From IMG/VR virus record IMGVR_UViG_3300000553_000014, positions 24,303 through 88,302 of that record: a stretch of DNA of 64,000 nucleotides; one strand, given 5' to 3'. The first letter of the stretch is position 1; every line of letters begins with the position of its first letter. The notes below the pieces were generated by a model. It saw only the letters and a list, made by a program, of their open reading frames with translations, was not told the DNA's origin and ran no database searches. The DNA is from a virus. The translations under genes were made by a program, and so were the position numbers. Below, piece by piece: positions 1-8,599 of this stretch.

Positions 1-1
1 A

Positions 2-2137
2 GATTTATTAAATATTTCAAAACCAAAGAAAATTCGTGAAGATATTCAAAATGCTTTAATTGATAATAAAATCTTTTTAGAAAAAGCTGAAAAAACTTTG
101 GAAGAAAAAGATATTGAATTAATTAAAACTCTTGAAGAAGAAAATATTGCAAAAACTTTAGTTAAAAAAATTAACACTGAATTACTTTCCATAGGTAATA
201 TTCCAGAATTAATGGAAAATAAACAACAAGAAATTAATTTAATTATTGAAAAAATTGAAAATTTTGGAGATATTGAAGAAAAAAAGAAATTAATCGAATT
301 TGTAGAAATTAAACCAAAATTAAATGAATTATTAATATCTAATTTTGAAGAAAATATTAAATATAATGATAATTCTATTAATGATGAAATTGAAATTAAA
401 ACCGAATTTGAAAGAGAATTAAAAATACTTAATGAAGTTAAAATTCCTGAAATTATTTCAAATGCAAAAGAATTAATTAATTCTGATTTAAAAACATTAA
501 CTGAAGAATTTAATCAATTAATTAAAGATAAAAAAGATAAATATAATGAAATTCTTGTAATAATTGATTCAAAAGTTCAAGCACTTACAGATAAAAAAAT
601 AAAAACCGATGAAGAAATAAATGATTATAATACAAATATTGGAGTTTTAACAACAGAAATTTCAATATTAAAAATAAAATTTGAAGATATTAATAAAGAA
701 ATAATTTCAGGAGTTTGTGATAAATGTAAAAGACCTTTTGGAACAAAAGAATCTTGGGATATTCATTTAAAAGAACTTGAAGAAAATAAAATAAAAATAA
801 CTAAAGAAAAATCTGAAAAAGAAAAAGAAAAAGAAATTATTGATATTGAATACACAGCAAGAAAAACTTTATTATCAAAAATTACATCAGCTCAATTATT
901 ATTGAAATATGTAAGAGATTCAGCTTTACAAGAAAATAATACTTTATTTGAACATCCTTCTTTAGTAAAATCAGAAAATGTTCAATCAATTAAACCATTA
1001 ATTGATGAAATTGAATTAAAAATTAATAAAAATCAAAAAGAACAAAAAGAATTTAACAAAAAATTATCTAATTTATATTATATTGAAAAAATACAATATA
1101 ATAAATATGAAGAATGCAAAGAATTAATTAAAGAAAATAATGATAAAATATTTTGGGAAAGTATTGATTATATTATTATTGACCATAAAGCTTTAAATTT
1201 AAAAATTAAAGAATGTCAAGATAGAATTGATAAATATAATTCAAATATTCAAGATTCTAAAGATTTAATTAAATCACTTAATGATGAACATATAACAGCT
1301 TTAGAAAAATATCAAGAACTTTTTAATGCAAATATCTTAGCAAATAAAGAAATTCAAAAATATAATGATTCAATTGAATCATTTAAAAATGAAAAACTTA
1401 ATTTAGAAAAAGATAAAATTCGTTTAGAAAAAGAATATTTACTTTTAGAAAATCAAACAGAAAATTATAATTCAATTAATTTAAAATTAAAAACAGCTGA
1501 AGAAAATGAAACATTAATAACAAAAAATGTTAATAATATAAAATCTGAACAAACACAACTTAAACTTAATATTGTTGAATTTAAAAATCAAAAAGAAAAA
1601 ATAAATATTGAATATAAAGATTATTTGAAATATATTAAAAATAATTTAATTTGGAAAATTTATTCAAAATTAATTAAAAATAATTTCAAAGAAATTGTAT
1701 TTGAATATTATCGTAATTTTTTAAACAATACATTAAATTATTTATTAGAAGATGTTAATTTCAAATTATTTTGGAATAAAGATTCTGAATTAATTCATCT
1801 TTCTTATAAAGATGGAAAATGTACTTTTCAACCTGTTCAACAATCTTCTGGAATGGAAACATGTTTTCTTGGATTAAGTTTAATTTATACTATGCACTTA
1901 CTTAATGTAAAAAATACTGTTTCACATTTATTTATTGATGAAATTTCAGGTACTTTAAATTCGGGTAAAGAATTAACTTATGAAGCTAAAAATTATAAAG
2001 AATTATTAGTTATTTTATTATCTAAATTTAATGATAAAAGTGTTTTCATAATTGACCATAATATAGATAATTTATTTGAAACAACAACTTATGAAGTTAG
2101 ACCAGAAGAATCTGGTTCTAAATATTTTCAATTATAA
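2..2137 (+). CDS. 46: Recombination nuclease ATPase subunit, gp46/SbcC/Rad50-like (5' partial)
   Basis: The reading frame is open from the window edge, so the N-terminus with the Walker A motif lies upstream. What is visible is a long charged coiled coil interrupted by a zinc-hook CDKC motif (about residues 239-242 of the visible part). The C-terminal ATPase lobe follows: an ABC signature variant SSGMET, a Walker B region LFIDE, and a terminal IIDHN switch. This order is that of T4 gp46 and bacterial SbcC, the SMC-like partner of the gp47/SbcD nuclease in end resection and recombination-dependent replication. A gp47 partner would be expected just upstream, outside the window. No stop or frameshift is seen. 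The family call is firm; the T4-type assignment follows from the rest of the window. Confidence 0.85.
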   Translation, partial: DLLNISKPKKIREDIQNALIDNKIFLEKAEKTLEEKDIELIKTLEEENIAKTLVKKINTELLSIGNIPELMENKQQEINLIIEKIENFGDIEEKKKLIEFVEIKPKLNELLISNFEENIKYNDNSINDEIEIKTEFERELKILNEVKIPEIISNAKELINSDLKTLTEEFNQLIKDKKDKYNEILVIIDSKVQALTDKKIKTDEEINDYNTNIGVLTTEISILKIKFEDINKEIISGVCDKCKRPFGTKESWDIHLKELEENKIKITKEKSEKEKEKEIIDIEYTARKTLLSKITSAQLLLKYVRDSALQENNTLFEHPSLVKSENVQSIKPLIDEIELKINKNQKEQKEFNKKLSNLYYIEKIQYNKYEECKELIKENNDKIFWESIDYIIIDHKALNLKIKECQDRIDKYNSNIQDSKDLIKSLNDEHITALEKYQELFNANILANKEIQKYNDSIESFKNEKLNLEKDKIRLEKEYLLLENQTENYNSINLKLKTAEENETLITKNVNNIKSEQTQLKLNIVEFKNQKEKINIEYKDYLKYIKNNLIWKIYSKLIKNNFKEIVFEYYRNFLNNTLNYLLEDVNFKLFWNKDSELIHLSYKDGKCTFQPVQQSSGMETCFLGLSLIYTMHLLNVKNTVSHLFIDEISGTLNSGKELTYEAKNYKELLVILLSKFNDKSVFIIDHNIDNLFETTTYEVRPEESGSKYFQL

Positions 2138-2156
2138 CAAATAATACAAATTTTAT

Positions 2157-2789
2157 ATGGAACAAGAAAATAATAAAATGAATAATTTTAGAAATGAACT
2201 TGAAATTCTTATTAATAAATATTCATTAGAAAATGGAAGTAATACTCCTGATTTTATTTTGGCACATTTTTTAACTGATTGTTTAAAAGCATTTGATGGA
2301 GCTTCAGAAGCTAAACGTAAATATTATGGGCAAGCACAAGAAGGAACAATTTATCATGAATTACATAAAAAATTTATGGAACATATTCCAGAATCATTAA
2401 AATTAAATGAATGTGGAACAAATGATAATAATTTAGAAAAAATTGTCATAACAACAGGTATTCCTGCAGGTTGTGGATTTACTGGTCAAAGTCATTCAGT
2501 TTTTGTTGAAAAAATGACAACAAATATTGCTCCAATTGAATCAACTGATATTCCTGAAATTACAATGATTAAAAAAATTCCTGATGTAATTTGTCATGAA
2601 TCAACAAATGAAATTTGTCAAACTTGTCCTGAAATAATAAATTGTACTGAATGTTTTCCAAATATTGAAAATTGTCAAGTAAAAAAATTTGAAGAATTAA
2701 ATAAAATTGAAAATTCTTTTGAAAAAGATTCAATTTGTAAATTTTGTAAAAACAATCCATGTATTTGTGAAGATGATTTACCATTTTAG
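2157..2789 (+). CDS. Hypothetical protein, helical N-terminus and Cys-rich C-terminus
   Basis: 210 residues, starting 19 bases after the gp46-like gene, probably in the same operon. The N-terminal 80 residues look helical and include DFILAHFLTDCLKAFDGA, a pattern I associate with small phage early proteins of unknown role. The last 70 residues hold many cysteines in CxxC-type pairs (CQTCPE, CTEC, CKFCKNNPCIC), suggesting zinc binding. No catalytic motif is recognised. It ends in the acidic DDLPF, a tail reminiscent of single-stranded-DNA-binding proteins; that resemblance is only suggestive. Confidence 0.75.
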   Translation: MEQENNKMNNFRNELEILINKYSLENGSNTPDFILAHFLTDCLKAFDGASEAKRKYYGQAQEGTIYHELHKKFMEHIPESLKLNECGTNDNNLEKIVITTGIPAGCGFTGQSHSVFVEKMTTNIAPIESTDIPEITMIKKIPDVICHESTNEICQTCPEIINCTECFPNIENCQVKKFEELNKIENSFEKDSICKFCKNNPCICEDDLPF

Positions 2790-2795
2790 TTTTGA

Positions 2796-2830
2796 ATGCT
2801 CATTTTATTATAAATTAATGGATATAAAAA
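2796..2830 (+). promoter_or_regulatory. Phage-type promoter motif
   Basis: TGCTCATTTT at 2798 and ATGGATATAAAA at 2818, with a box-to-box spacing of about 21-22 bases, lie in the gap before the gene at 2858. Same arrangement as the other motif copies in this window. Confidence 0.7.
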
Positions 2831-2857
2831 TTTAATAAGTAATTTAAAAATATTTTT

Positions 2858-3088
2858 ATGGAAAATTCAGATAAAATTGAATTAACTAAACATAATCAAA
2901 GAAAAATTGAATTTGGTGTTGGTTGTCATACAATTAATAAACCAGGAATGATTGTTGGAGAAGGTTCAAAAATACCTATAGGTATTTATGGACAATGTAT
3001 TGAATGTGGAAAAACTCATACAAATTATTCAAATTATTGTAATACGTGTACAGCAAAAAATTTTAATAATATAATTCTAAATAAATAA
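2858..3088 (+). CDS. Small zinc-ribbon-like hypothetical protein
   Basis: 76 residues, first gene after the promoter motif at 2796. The C-terminal part carries CIECGK and CNTC, two CxxC pairs about 13 residues apart, as in a zinc ribbon. The N-terminal half has no recognisable motif. It is followed after 2 bases by the gene at 3091, so the two are surely co-transcribed. Function unknown. Confidence 0.7.
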   Translation: MENSDKIELTKHNQRKIEFGVGCHTINKPGMIVGEGSKIPIGIYGQCIECGKTHTNYSNYCNTCTAKNFNNIILNK

Positions 3089-3090
3089 TT

Positions 3091-3390
3091 ATGATAACAA
3101 TTGACAAAAAAACTGTTGTAATTGAATTTGGCAAAAATGGAATGGGAGCAGTATCTTTACAAAGTAAAAATACAAGTAATTATGGTGGAGATGATGGAAA
3201 TATTTTAACTATTCGAGATTTAGAAGAAGCAGTTAAAATTGGTGAAAATCCTGAAAAAGATTCTCCTGATTTACCTAAAGTTGTTTTAACTTTTTATGAC
3301 GAAAAATCTATTGATGTTGTAATTGAAAATTTAAAACGTATTAAACAAAATTTAAAATTTCCACAAGGAAGTTTTGCTTTAGCTTGTTAA
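3091..3390 (+). CDS. Hypothetical protein, 99 aa
   Basis: Begins 2 bases after the previous stop and ends 4 bases before the next start, so it lies mid-operon. The sequence looks like a small mixed alpha/beta domain (VVIEFG, VVLTFYDEK and a final amphipathic helix). No known motif is recognised. Confidence 0.7.
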   Translation: MITIDKKTVVIEFGKNGMGAVSLQSKNTSNYGGDDGNILTIRDLEEAVKIGENPEKDSPDLPKVVLTFYDEKSIDVVIENLKRIKQNLKFPQGSFALAC

Positions 3391-3394
3391 AATT

Positions 3395-4189
3395 ATGGAA
3401 GATATATTAACAATAATTCCAATTACAAAAAGACAACTTATTTTAGAAGAAGCTTATGATGTAATTGAAAATAATTTAGAATTAAATTCATTAGATGCAA
3501 TATTTGATAATTCAGTAACTTTAAAAATGTTAGAAAATTATAGAAATAATGGTTTTGTTATTACTGAAAATAAAAATGTTTTTCTTGATTATTTTCCTGA
3601 ATTAAAATGTCATGATTTTTTAGCTAAAGGTAAATCAGCACTTAAAGTTATAAATTATGCAATACAATATAATATAAATACTTTAGATAATAAAGCAACA
3701 TTTGAATATGCTAACATAATGAAAAAATTAAATTTGTCAAATTATGTTACAAAATATTTAGATATATTAATTGTTGAAATTCCATTAAATGCAAGTGAAT
3801 TTGTTGTTAATGTTAATAATGAAACAAAAGAATTTGAATTAGAATTTCGAATTGAAGAAGATTCAATGCCAAGATTTGTTCATTTAAAAACTGATAATGA
3901 ATTACAAATAATTGGCAAATTTTCTGAATTATGGAAAAATAATCAAATTATTTGGGAAGATATTTTACAAAATAAAAATTATTTTTATAATGAATTTGGA
4001 GATTTTGTTAAAAAAGCAAAACTTAATTGTCAAGCATATTATCAAAAACATAAAAGTACTTTTGAAATTTCAGATAAATTTAAAACATTACCAGAAGATT
4101 TTTTATTATTAAAAATTGGAGAAAAATCAAATGTTTTTGATAGATTTATTGAATTTGAAAATGAAGGAATAATTAATGATAATGCCTAA
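3395..4189 (+). CDS. Hypothetical protein, 264 aa
   Basis: A mostly helical, acidic protein with no signal peptide, membrane segment or catalytic motif that I recognise. The 3' end overlaps the start of the DUF4326 gene by 14 bases, the coupling typical of this operon. An alternative ORF at 3912 in another frame is a shadow of this gene. Confidence 0.7.
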   Translation: MEDILTIIPITKRQLILEEAYDVIENNLELNSLDAIFDNSVTLKMLENYRNNGFVITENKNVFLDYFPELKCHDFLAKGKSALKVINYAIQYNINTLDNKATFEYANIMKKLNLSNYVTKYLDILIVEIPLNASEFVVNVNNETKEFELEFRIEEDSMPRFVHLKTDNELQIIGKFSELWKNNQIIWEDILQNKNYFYNEFGDFVKKAKLNCQAYYQKHKSTFEISDKFKTLPEDFLLLKIGEKSNVFDRFIEFENEGIINDNA

Positions 4190-4526
4190 TCAAATTGTTA
4201 ATGCACATTTTAATAAATATGATGTTTATATTGGAAGACCTTCAAAATGGGGTAATCCATATTCACATTTAAAAATTAAAGGAACAATTAAAGTTAAAAC
4301 TCGAAAAGAAGCAATCCTTAAATATATTGAATATATTACAAAAGGTTCAGGAAAACCTTTGTTAAAAGATTTATCTGAACTTGAAGGAAAAATATTAGGA
4401 TGTTGGTGTTATCCACAAAGATGTCATGGAGAAGTTTTAATCAAATTATTGGAATTAAAAAAACAAAATGAATTTAGAACAAATAATCAAACGAATAAAG
4501 ACAATAAAAACAACAATTCAATTTGA
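4176..4526 (+). CDS. DUF4326 family protein
   Basis: 116 residues. The N-terminal VYIGRPSKWGNPYSH and the later GCWCYPQRCHGEVL match the hallmark pattern of DUF4326, a small domain common in phages: 'IGRPSKWGNPF' near the start and 'CWCxPxxCHGdVL' near the end. The biochemical role of DUF4326 is not established as far as I know. A NADAR gene lies 1 kb downstream, and I recall DUF4326 occurring near NAD/ADP-ribose-linked genes, so a related role is possible. Two in-frame starts (4176, 4182) exist; the choice does not affect the domain. Confidence 0.85.
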   Translation: MIMPNQIVNAHFNKYDVYIGRPSKWGNPYSHLKIKGTIKVKTRKEAILKYIEYITKGSGKPLLKDLSELEGKILGCWCYPQRCHGEVLIKLLELKKQNEFRTNNQTNKDNKNNNSI

Positions 4527-4860
4527 TAATGATAAAGAAATTGAAATAATTATTGATAATTATGATATGTTAAATCATCCTGGTTTAAATATTCAAACTA
4601 TTAATACATTATTGGGTAGAATGATTGGAAATCCAATTGAAACTTATTGTGAAGAAAATCCAATTGAAACTGAAATGCAAAAAGCATTAAATTCAAGAGA
4701 ATATAAATTATCAAGTTATACATTTGTTGATACTAAAGAAAATACTATAGGTATTTCATTATATGAAGTTAATTCAATGAAATCAAAATATTTTGAATAT
4801 CAAACTTATGCAGATGCTTATGATGATTTAGAATTTTGTAAAAAGAAATTTAATTATTAA
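4468..4860 (+). CDS. Hypothetical protein, 130 aa
   Basis: The start overlaps the DUF4326 gene by 59 bases in another frame. I keep this start because the first 30 residues read as ordinary protein sequence and the next methionine is at residue 33. It holds a possible helical region (LNIQTINTLLGRMIGN) and a C-terminal beta-rich part (YKLSSYTFVDTKENTIG). No family recognised. Confidence 0.65.
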   Translation: MNLEQIIKRIKTIKTTIQFDNDKEIEIIIDNYDMLNHPGLNIQTINTLLGRMIGNPIETYCEENPIETEMQKALNSREYKLSSYTFVDTKENTIGISLYEVNSMKSKYFEYQTYADAYDDLEFCKKKFNY

Positions 4861-4905
4861 TGAAAATAAAAATATTTTGGAAGTGGATAATTAGGTAAAA
4901 CTGAT

Positions 4906-4940
4906 TGTCCATTTTTATTTTAAATAATGGATATAATAAT
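4906..4940 (+). promoter_or_regulatory. Phage-type promoter motif (TGTCC variant)
   Basis: TGTCCATTTTTATTTTA at 4906 followed by AATGGATATAATAAT at 4926. It precedes the operon that starts at 4966. Confidence 0.65.
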
Positions 4941-4965
4941 TAATAATAATTAATATTTACAAATT

Positions 4966-5151
4966 ATGAGTGTTGATTTAGAAGTTAATGAAAGATTACG
5001 AAAAGCAAGAGCTTGTTTATCTAAAGCATATAATGAATTAAATATCGTTCTTAATGAAAATACTCAAGGACATGAAAATTTAACATCTCAACATCTTGAA
5101 GAAATTCAACAAGTTTCAATTGAATTAATCAAATTAAGAAAAAGAATATGA
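4966..5151 (+). CDS. Small helical hypothetical protein, 61 aa
   Basis: First gene downstream of the motif at 4906. A predicted two-helix protein with no cysteines and no motif. The stop overlaps the next start by 4 bases (ATGA), the usual coupling here. Function unknown. Confidence 0.65.
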   Translation: MSVDLEVNERLRKARACLSKAYNELNIVLNENTQGHENLTSQHLEEIQQVSIELIKLRKRI

Positions 5152-5429
5152 ATGTTTTAGGAACTATTGAAAAATTAAATGAGAAATTAGTATTTTTACC
5201 AAAATTAGATATTGATATATTTTTTGACATTTGTAAACCAAATGAACAACATATAAAAGAAAATTCTTTATATTTTCTTGATTTGGAAAATATTTCTGAT
5301 TTACAAGAAAATCAAATTATTTATTGTAAATTTATTTATCTTCCATTAGAATTTGTTAATGAAAATTGGAAATATGATGTTAAAATACAAATTCTTGATA
5401 AAAATGGACAAAAATATTTGAAAGAATGA
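5148..5429 (+). CDS. Hypothetical protein, 93 aa
   Basis: Sits between two 4-base overlaps, with the 61-residue gene before and the NADAR gene after. Mixed alpha/beta, acidic, no motif recognised. Tight coupling to the NADAR gene suggests co-expression but says nothing firm about function. Confidence 0.65.
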   Translation: MNVLGTIEKLNEKLVFLPKLDIDIFFDICKPNEQHIKENSLYFLDLENISDLQENQIIYCKFIYLPLEFVNENWKYDVKIQILDKNGQKYLKE

Positions 5430-5905
5430 TAACCGAATTTAAAGAAGAATATTGTTGGTTAAGTAATTTTCATCCTTGTAAAATAATTCTTAATAATTTA
5501 GAATATCCTTCAGTTGAACATGCTTATCAATCTGCCAAATCAAATGATATTGAATGGAAAAAATATTGTCAAAATTCAAATAATTATGCTGGCAAAATTA
5601 AAATAAATTCAAAAAATATTATTAAACATAAAGATTGGGAAGACCATAAAATTACAATAATGTATTTATGTTTAATTCAAAAATTTGAACAAGAACCTTT
5701 TAAAACAAAATTAATTCAAACTAAACATGAAAGAATTAAAGAAGGAAATAATTGGGGAGATAAATTTTGGGGAATTGATATTAAAACAAGTAGAGGTGAA
5801 AATGTTTTGGGTAGATTAATAGAAAAAATTCGAACAAAACTAATACAAGAAAAAAATGGAAAATCAAAAAATACAACAAAAGAAAAATTCAGTATTTCTG
5901 AATAA
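5426..5905 (+). CDS. NADAR (YbiA-like) domain protein
   Basis: 159 residues, almost all one NADAR domain. Diagnostic segments are WLSNFHPCKI near the start, the core YPSVEHAYQSAKS, and a C-terminal WGDKFWGIDIKTSRGENVLG followed by a helix. NADAR proteins act on N-glycosidic ADP-ribose-type substrates; some remove ADP-ribose from guanine in DNA and serve as antitoxins to DarT-type enzymes. In a phage, such an enzyme could reverse a host DNA-ADP-ribosylating defence or process NAD-derived compounds; this is inference. Overlaps both neighbours. Confidence 0.88.
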   Translation: MITEFKEEYCWLSNFHPCKIILNNLEYPSVEHAYQSAKSNDIEWKKYCQNSNNYAGKIKINSKNIIKHKDWEDHKITIMYLCLIQKFEQEPFKTKLIQTKHERIKEGNNWGDKFWGIDIKTSRGENVLGRLIEKIRTKLIQEKNGKSKNTTKEKFSISE

Positions 5906-6116
5906 ATCTTTAAATAAATATTATTTAACTGATTTAAAACTTCGTAAATTATGTGAATATAAATTTAATTTATTAAATAAAATTCAAATAATTTATAACC
6001 AAAATGAATTTAAACTTATTTATCCAGATAATTTTGATAAAATGTTAGAATATTTTGATAAATTAATTTCAAATCGTAAACAATTTTTATTAGAAAAATA
6101 TATAAATTTGAATTAA
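5856..6116 (+). CDS. Hypothetical protein, 86 aa
   Basis: Starts inside the 3' end of the NADAR gene (50-base overlap, different frame) and ends 2 bases before the next start. Basic and aromatic-rich (many K, Y and F), which may indicate nucleic-acid binding, but no motif supports this. Confidence 0.6.
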   Translation: MENQKIQQKKNSVFLNKSLNKYYLTDLKLRKLCEYKFNLLNKIQIIYNQNEFKLIYPDNFDKMLEYFDKLISNRKQFLLEKYINLN

Positions 6117-6118
6117 TT

Positions 6119-6331
6119 ATGATTAAAAAATTTATTAAATGGTTTTTAAAACCAGGAAAACAATATTCTTTTACTTTGCCTCATATATTTTATTATGGAT
6201 GTAATGATTATCATTGGATAAGATTTTATAAATATACTGGGCTAAGTTTTCTTTATGGAACAACAGTTAATTTTGAAAGTTTTTTTACAATTACTTTTGA
6301 TAAAAATAAAATTTTAATTGAAAAAAATTAA
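6119..6331 (+). CDS. Hypothetical protein, 70 aa
   Basis: A short protein with many aromatics (FYYGCNDYHWIRFYKY). No transmembrane segment long enough to call. Spaced 2 bases from both neighbouring genes, hence part of the same operon. Function unknown. Confidence 0.6.
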   Translation: MIKKFIKWFLKPGKQYSFTLPHIFYYGCNDYHWIRFYKYTGLSFLYGTTVNFESFFTITFDKNKILIEKN

Positions 6332-6333
6332 TT

Positions 6334-6606
6334 ATGAATTGTATAATAATAACATGTATAAAATGTATTAAAAGTTACGAACTTTATAAACAAGAACAAT
6401 GTGATAATTGTTCAAAATTTGAATGGATAATATTTAAAACTGAAGAACTTTGTAATGAAGAATACAAAAAACAATTTCCTGAGCAATTTAATGAAAAAGG
6501 AATTTATAAAGAAAATTTACCAAAATGTAATAAACCATTAGAAAATTGTCAAAAATTTTCAAATCATGGATTTAGTGCTTGTCCAGTTTGTCAAGAATAT
6601 TATTAA
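6334..6606 (+). CDS. Small Cys-rich (putative zinc-binding) protein
   Basis: 90 residues with about twelve cysteines: CIKC, CDNC, then CNKPLENC and CPVC. The last pairs resemble a zinc ribbon. No other feature is recognised. One of several small cysteine-rich proteins in this early region. Confidence 0.65.
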   Translation: MNCIIITCIKCIKSYELYKQEQCDNCSKFEWIIFKTEELCNEEYKKQFPEQFNEKGIYKENLPKCNKPLENCQKFSNHGFSACPVCQEYY

Positions 6607-6619
6607 TATTAAATAAATT

Positions 6620-7150
6620 ATGGAAAAAACAAAAAATCAATATTTAGCTGAAAAAATAGTTGAATATTATAAATCAATTAGTTTTGAAAAATATAAAGAT
6701 ACTGAAATAGGATTAATTGAAGTTTTAGATTCATATAGTAAACAATATGATGAAAAATCTAAAAATGAAATTAAATTAGTTAAAAATATTTTGGGTCAAA
6801 ATTTAGAAGATGTTAATTTAGTTATAAATAATTCAGAATTAACTCAAGCACAAAGATGTTGTAAAGATTTTTTTGATATTGAAAAACATATTGCATTATT
6901 TAAAGAAAGAGAACATTATCGAGAAATTATTGCAGAACAATCTTATGATGTTGGAAGAAAAATTTGGCTTGAATTAGAAGTTGTTGATAAAGAAATGTCT
7001 CATTTTTTATTTAAATGGATGTATGGAAAATTTGAAGATATTTATAATATTCCTTTTGGTTGTAAATTACATGTAATATCTTGGGTTCCTCCTGGTGGTG
7101 AAGTTTTAAAAAATAAATTAATTGAGTTTTTAAATGAAAATTTCAAATAA
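6620..7150 (+). CDS. Hypothetical protein, 176 aa
   Basis: Helical for the first 130 residues, with a C-terminal beta-containing part (CKLHVISWVPPGGEV). No family recognised. Lies in the 4966-7843 operon with 13 bases before and 3 bases after. Confidence 0.65.
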   Translation: MEKTKNQYLAEKIVEYYKSISFEKYKDTEIGLIEVLDSYSKQYDEKSKNEIKLVKNILGQNLEDVNLVINNSELTQAQRCCKDFFDIEKHIALFKEREHYREIIAEQSYDVGRKIWLELEVVDKEMSHFLFKWMYGKFEDIYNIPFGCKLHVISWVPPGGEVLKNKLIEFLNENFK

Positions 7151-7153
7151 AAT

Positions 7154-7483
7154 ATGGAAGAAAAAATTAAAAAAAATCAAATTATATCTAATAATATTTT
7201 TCGTTATTTTATTAGAATACAATTTCCTGATATTAAAGACCAGTTAACAAATGATGATTTAGATGCTTTAAATGAAGGATTTAATGAATATTTGAATAAA
7301 ATACCTGAAGAAAAAAGAAATAATTTTTTACCAAATAAAGAAACTGATTTAATTGTAAATATAACTAATCCTTTATATTTTAATGGATTTCATCCAGCAT
7401 TTGTATTACATTTTACAGAATTTATTAAAACAGAACAAATGAGAATTGAATTGGAAGAAAATAAATCAGAAAATAAAAATTAA
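7154..7483 (+). CDS. Hypothetical protein, 109 aa
   Basis: An acidic helical protein with no known motif, mid-operon. An overlapping ORF that begins at 7446 in another frame is not used, because a proper ATG for the next gene sits at 7485, two bases after this stop. Confidence 0.6.
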   Translation: MEEKIKKNQIISNNIFRYFIRIQFPDIKDQLTNDDLDALNEGFNEYLNKIPEEKRNNFLPNKETDLIVNITNPLYFNGFHPAFVLHFTEFIKTEQMRIELEENKSENKN

Positions 7484-7484
7484 T

Positions 7485-7843
7485 ATGATAAAATCAGATT
7501 TTAAAAAAGTTAATAAATTTTTGAAACAGTTAAATTCAACAGAATACCTTTATCTTAAACATACTATGGATGTTGTTGATATGATAAATATTCTTATCAA
7601 AAATATAAATATTCTAAAGAATTATTTTTAGAATATTTTAAAATAAATGAATTTGATTATTCTCATTTTATTTCAGGTGATTGGAATTATAAACTTAGTG
7701 ATATTACAACTTGTCAATTTTTATTAAATTATTTTACTCGTCGAACTTTTGAAATTGAAATGGCAACAAAAGAAGAAAATGAAGAAAAAATTAAAAAATG
7801 TACTGAATGTAATAATCCAAATTTAAATTGTTGTCAATGTTAA
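7485..7843 (+). pseudogene. Frameshifted hypothetical gene (about 119 aa if repaired)
   Basis: From the ATG at 7485 the frame runs to a stop at 7631. From about 7580 a second frame, one base back, stays open to the TAA at 7841 with no start codon of its own until 7760. Joining the frames near 7578-7580 gives one coherent protein of about 119 residues: basic at first, then aromatic-rich, ending in a CTEC...CCQC cysteine cluster like those of neighbouring genes. This points to a single-base indel, a sequencing error, or a -1 frameshift. I see no classical slippery heptamer at the join. Confidence 0.55.
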
Positions 7844-7879
7844 TATATAATAATTATTAACATATTAAATAAATATTTT

Positions 7880-8269
7880 ATGGATTTTGGTTTAGATTTT
7901 GATGGTTCATGTGTAACAAATGATTACCCAAAAATTGGGCAAGATATTGGTGCAGTTCCAGTACTTAAAAAATTAATTGAAAATAATCATCGTTTAATTC
8001 TTTTTACTATAAGAAGTAATTTTAATGGGAAAACAGATTTAGATGCTGCTGTTGAATGGTTTAAAAATAATGATATTCCACTTTATGGAATAAATGAAAA
8101 TCCAACTCAAGCTAATTGGAACTCAAGTCCAAAAATCTTTGCAGATTTTTATATAGATGATTTAGCTGTTGGATGCCCTTTAAAACTTGATAGAAAATTA
8201 TCTTTAAATCCGTTTATTGATTGGAAAATAATGGAACAATGGTTAATTAACGCACAACTAATAAAATAA
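7880..8269 (+). CDS. HAD-superfamily hydrolase
   Basis: 129 residues. Motif I is DFDGS at residues 7-11 (two Asp, the first being the nucleophile). Motif II is the Thr/Ser of LFTIRSN. The acidic motif IV is YIDDLAVG near residue 94. No large cap insertion is present, so this is a minimal HAD phosphatase of the kind often found in phages, sometimes with nucleotide or polynucleotide substrates. The substrate cannot be told. About 37 bases upstream without a clear motif copy. Confidence 0.8.
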   Translation: MDFGLDFDGSCVTNDYPKIGQDIGAVPVLKKLIENNHRLILFTIRSNFNGKTDLDAAVEWFKNNDIPLYGINENPTQANWNSSPKIFADFYIDDLAVGCPLKLDRKLSLNPFIDWKIMEQWLINAQLIK

Positions 8270-8273
8270 TTTT

Positions 8274-8483
8274 ATGGAATTAAAAGCATTACCTTTAAAT
8301 ATTGAATATAATAATCTTAATGAAAATGAACCAGAACATCAACAAATTTGTATAGCTTCAAATGGAAAATTTAATTATATTCTTGGTTTATATGATAAAG
8401 ATACAAAACATTTTGTTAATGAAAGAGGTACTGTTCCAAAAGATTTTATATATTGGATAAATATGCCAACAAATAAAAAATAA
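8274..8483 (+). CDS. Hypothetical protein, 69 aa
   Basis: Begins 4 bases after the HAD gene and is followed by the strong hairpin at 8507. No motif. Last gene of its operon. Confidence 0.6.
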   Translation: MELKALPLNIEYNNLNENEPEHQQICIASNGKFNYILGLYDKDTKHFVNERGTVPKDFIYWINMPTNKK

Positions 8484-8506
8484 ATAAATAAATTATTCAG
8501 AACTCT

Positions 8507-8558
8507 AAAGAAAAATGGGTTGAAATTTTTAAGTAAAAATTTCAACCCATTTTTCTTT
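8507..8558. terminator. Perfect 25-bp-arm hairpin terminator
   Basis: Two 25-base arms, perfectly complementary, separated by a 2-base loop (AG); the 3' arm runs into a T-rich stretch. A-rich on one side and T-rich on the other, so it could act in both directions. Its 3' arm overlaps the following promoter motif. Confidence 0.85.
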
Positions 8559-8576
8559 GAGTTTTTGGATATATAA
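8545..8576 (+). promoter_or_regulatory. Phage-type promoter motif fused to a terminator
   Basis: ACCCATTTTTC (the terminator 3' arm) supplies the upstream box; TTGGATATATAA at 8565 is the downstream box. It precedes the small membrane-protein gene at 8600. Confidence 0.6.
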
Positions 8577-8599
8577 CTTTAATTGTAAAATATTTTTAA

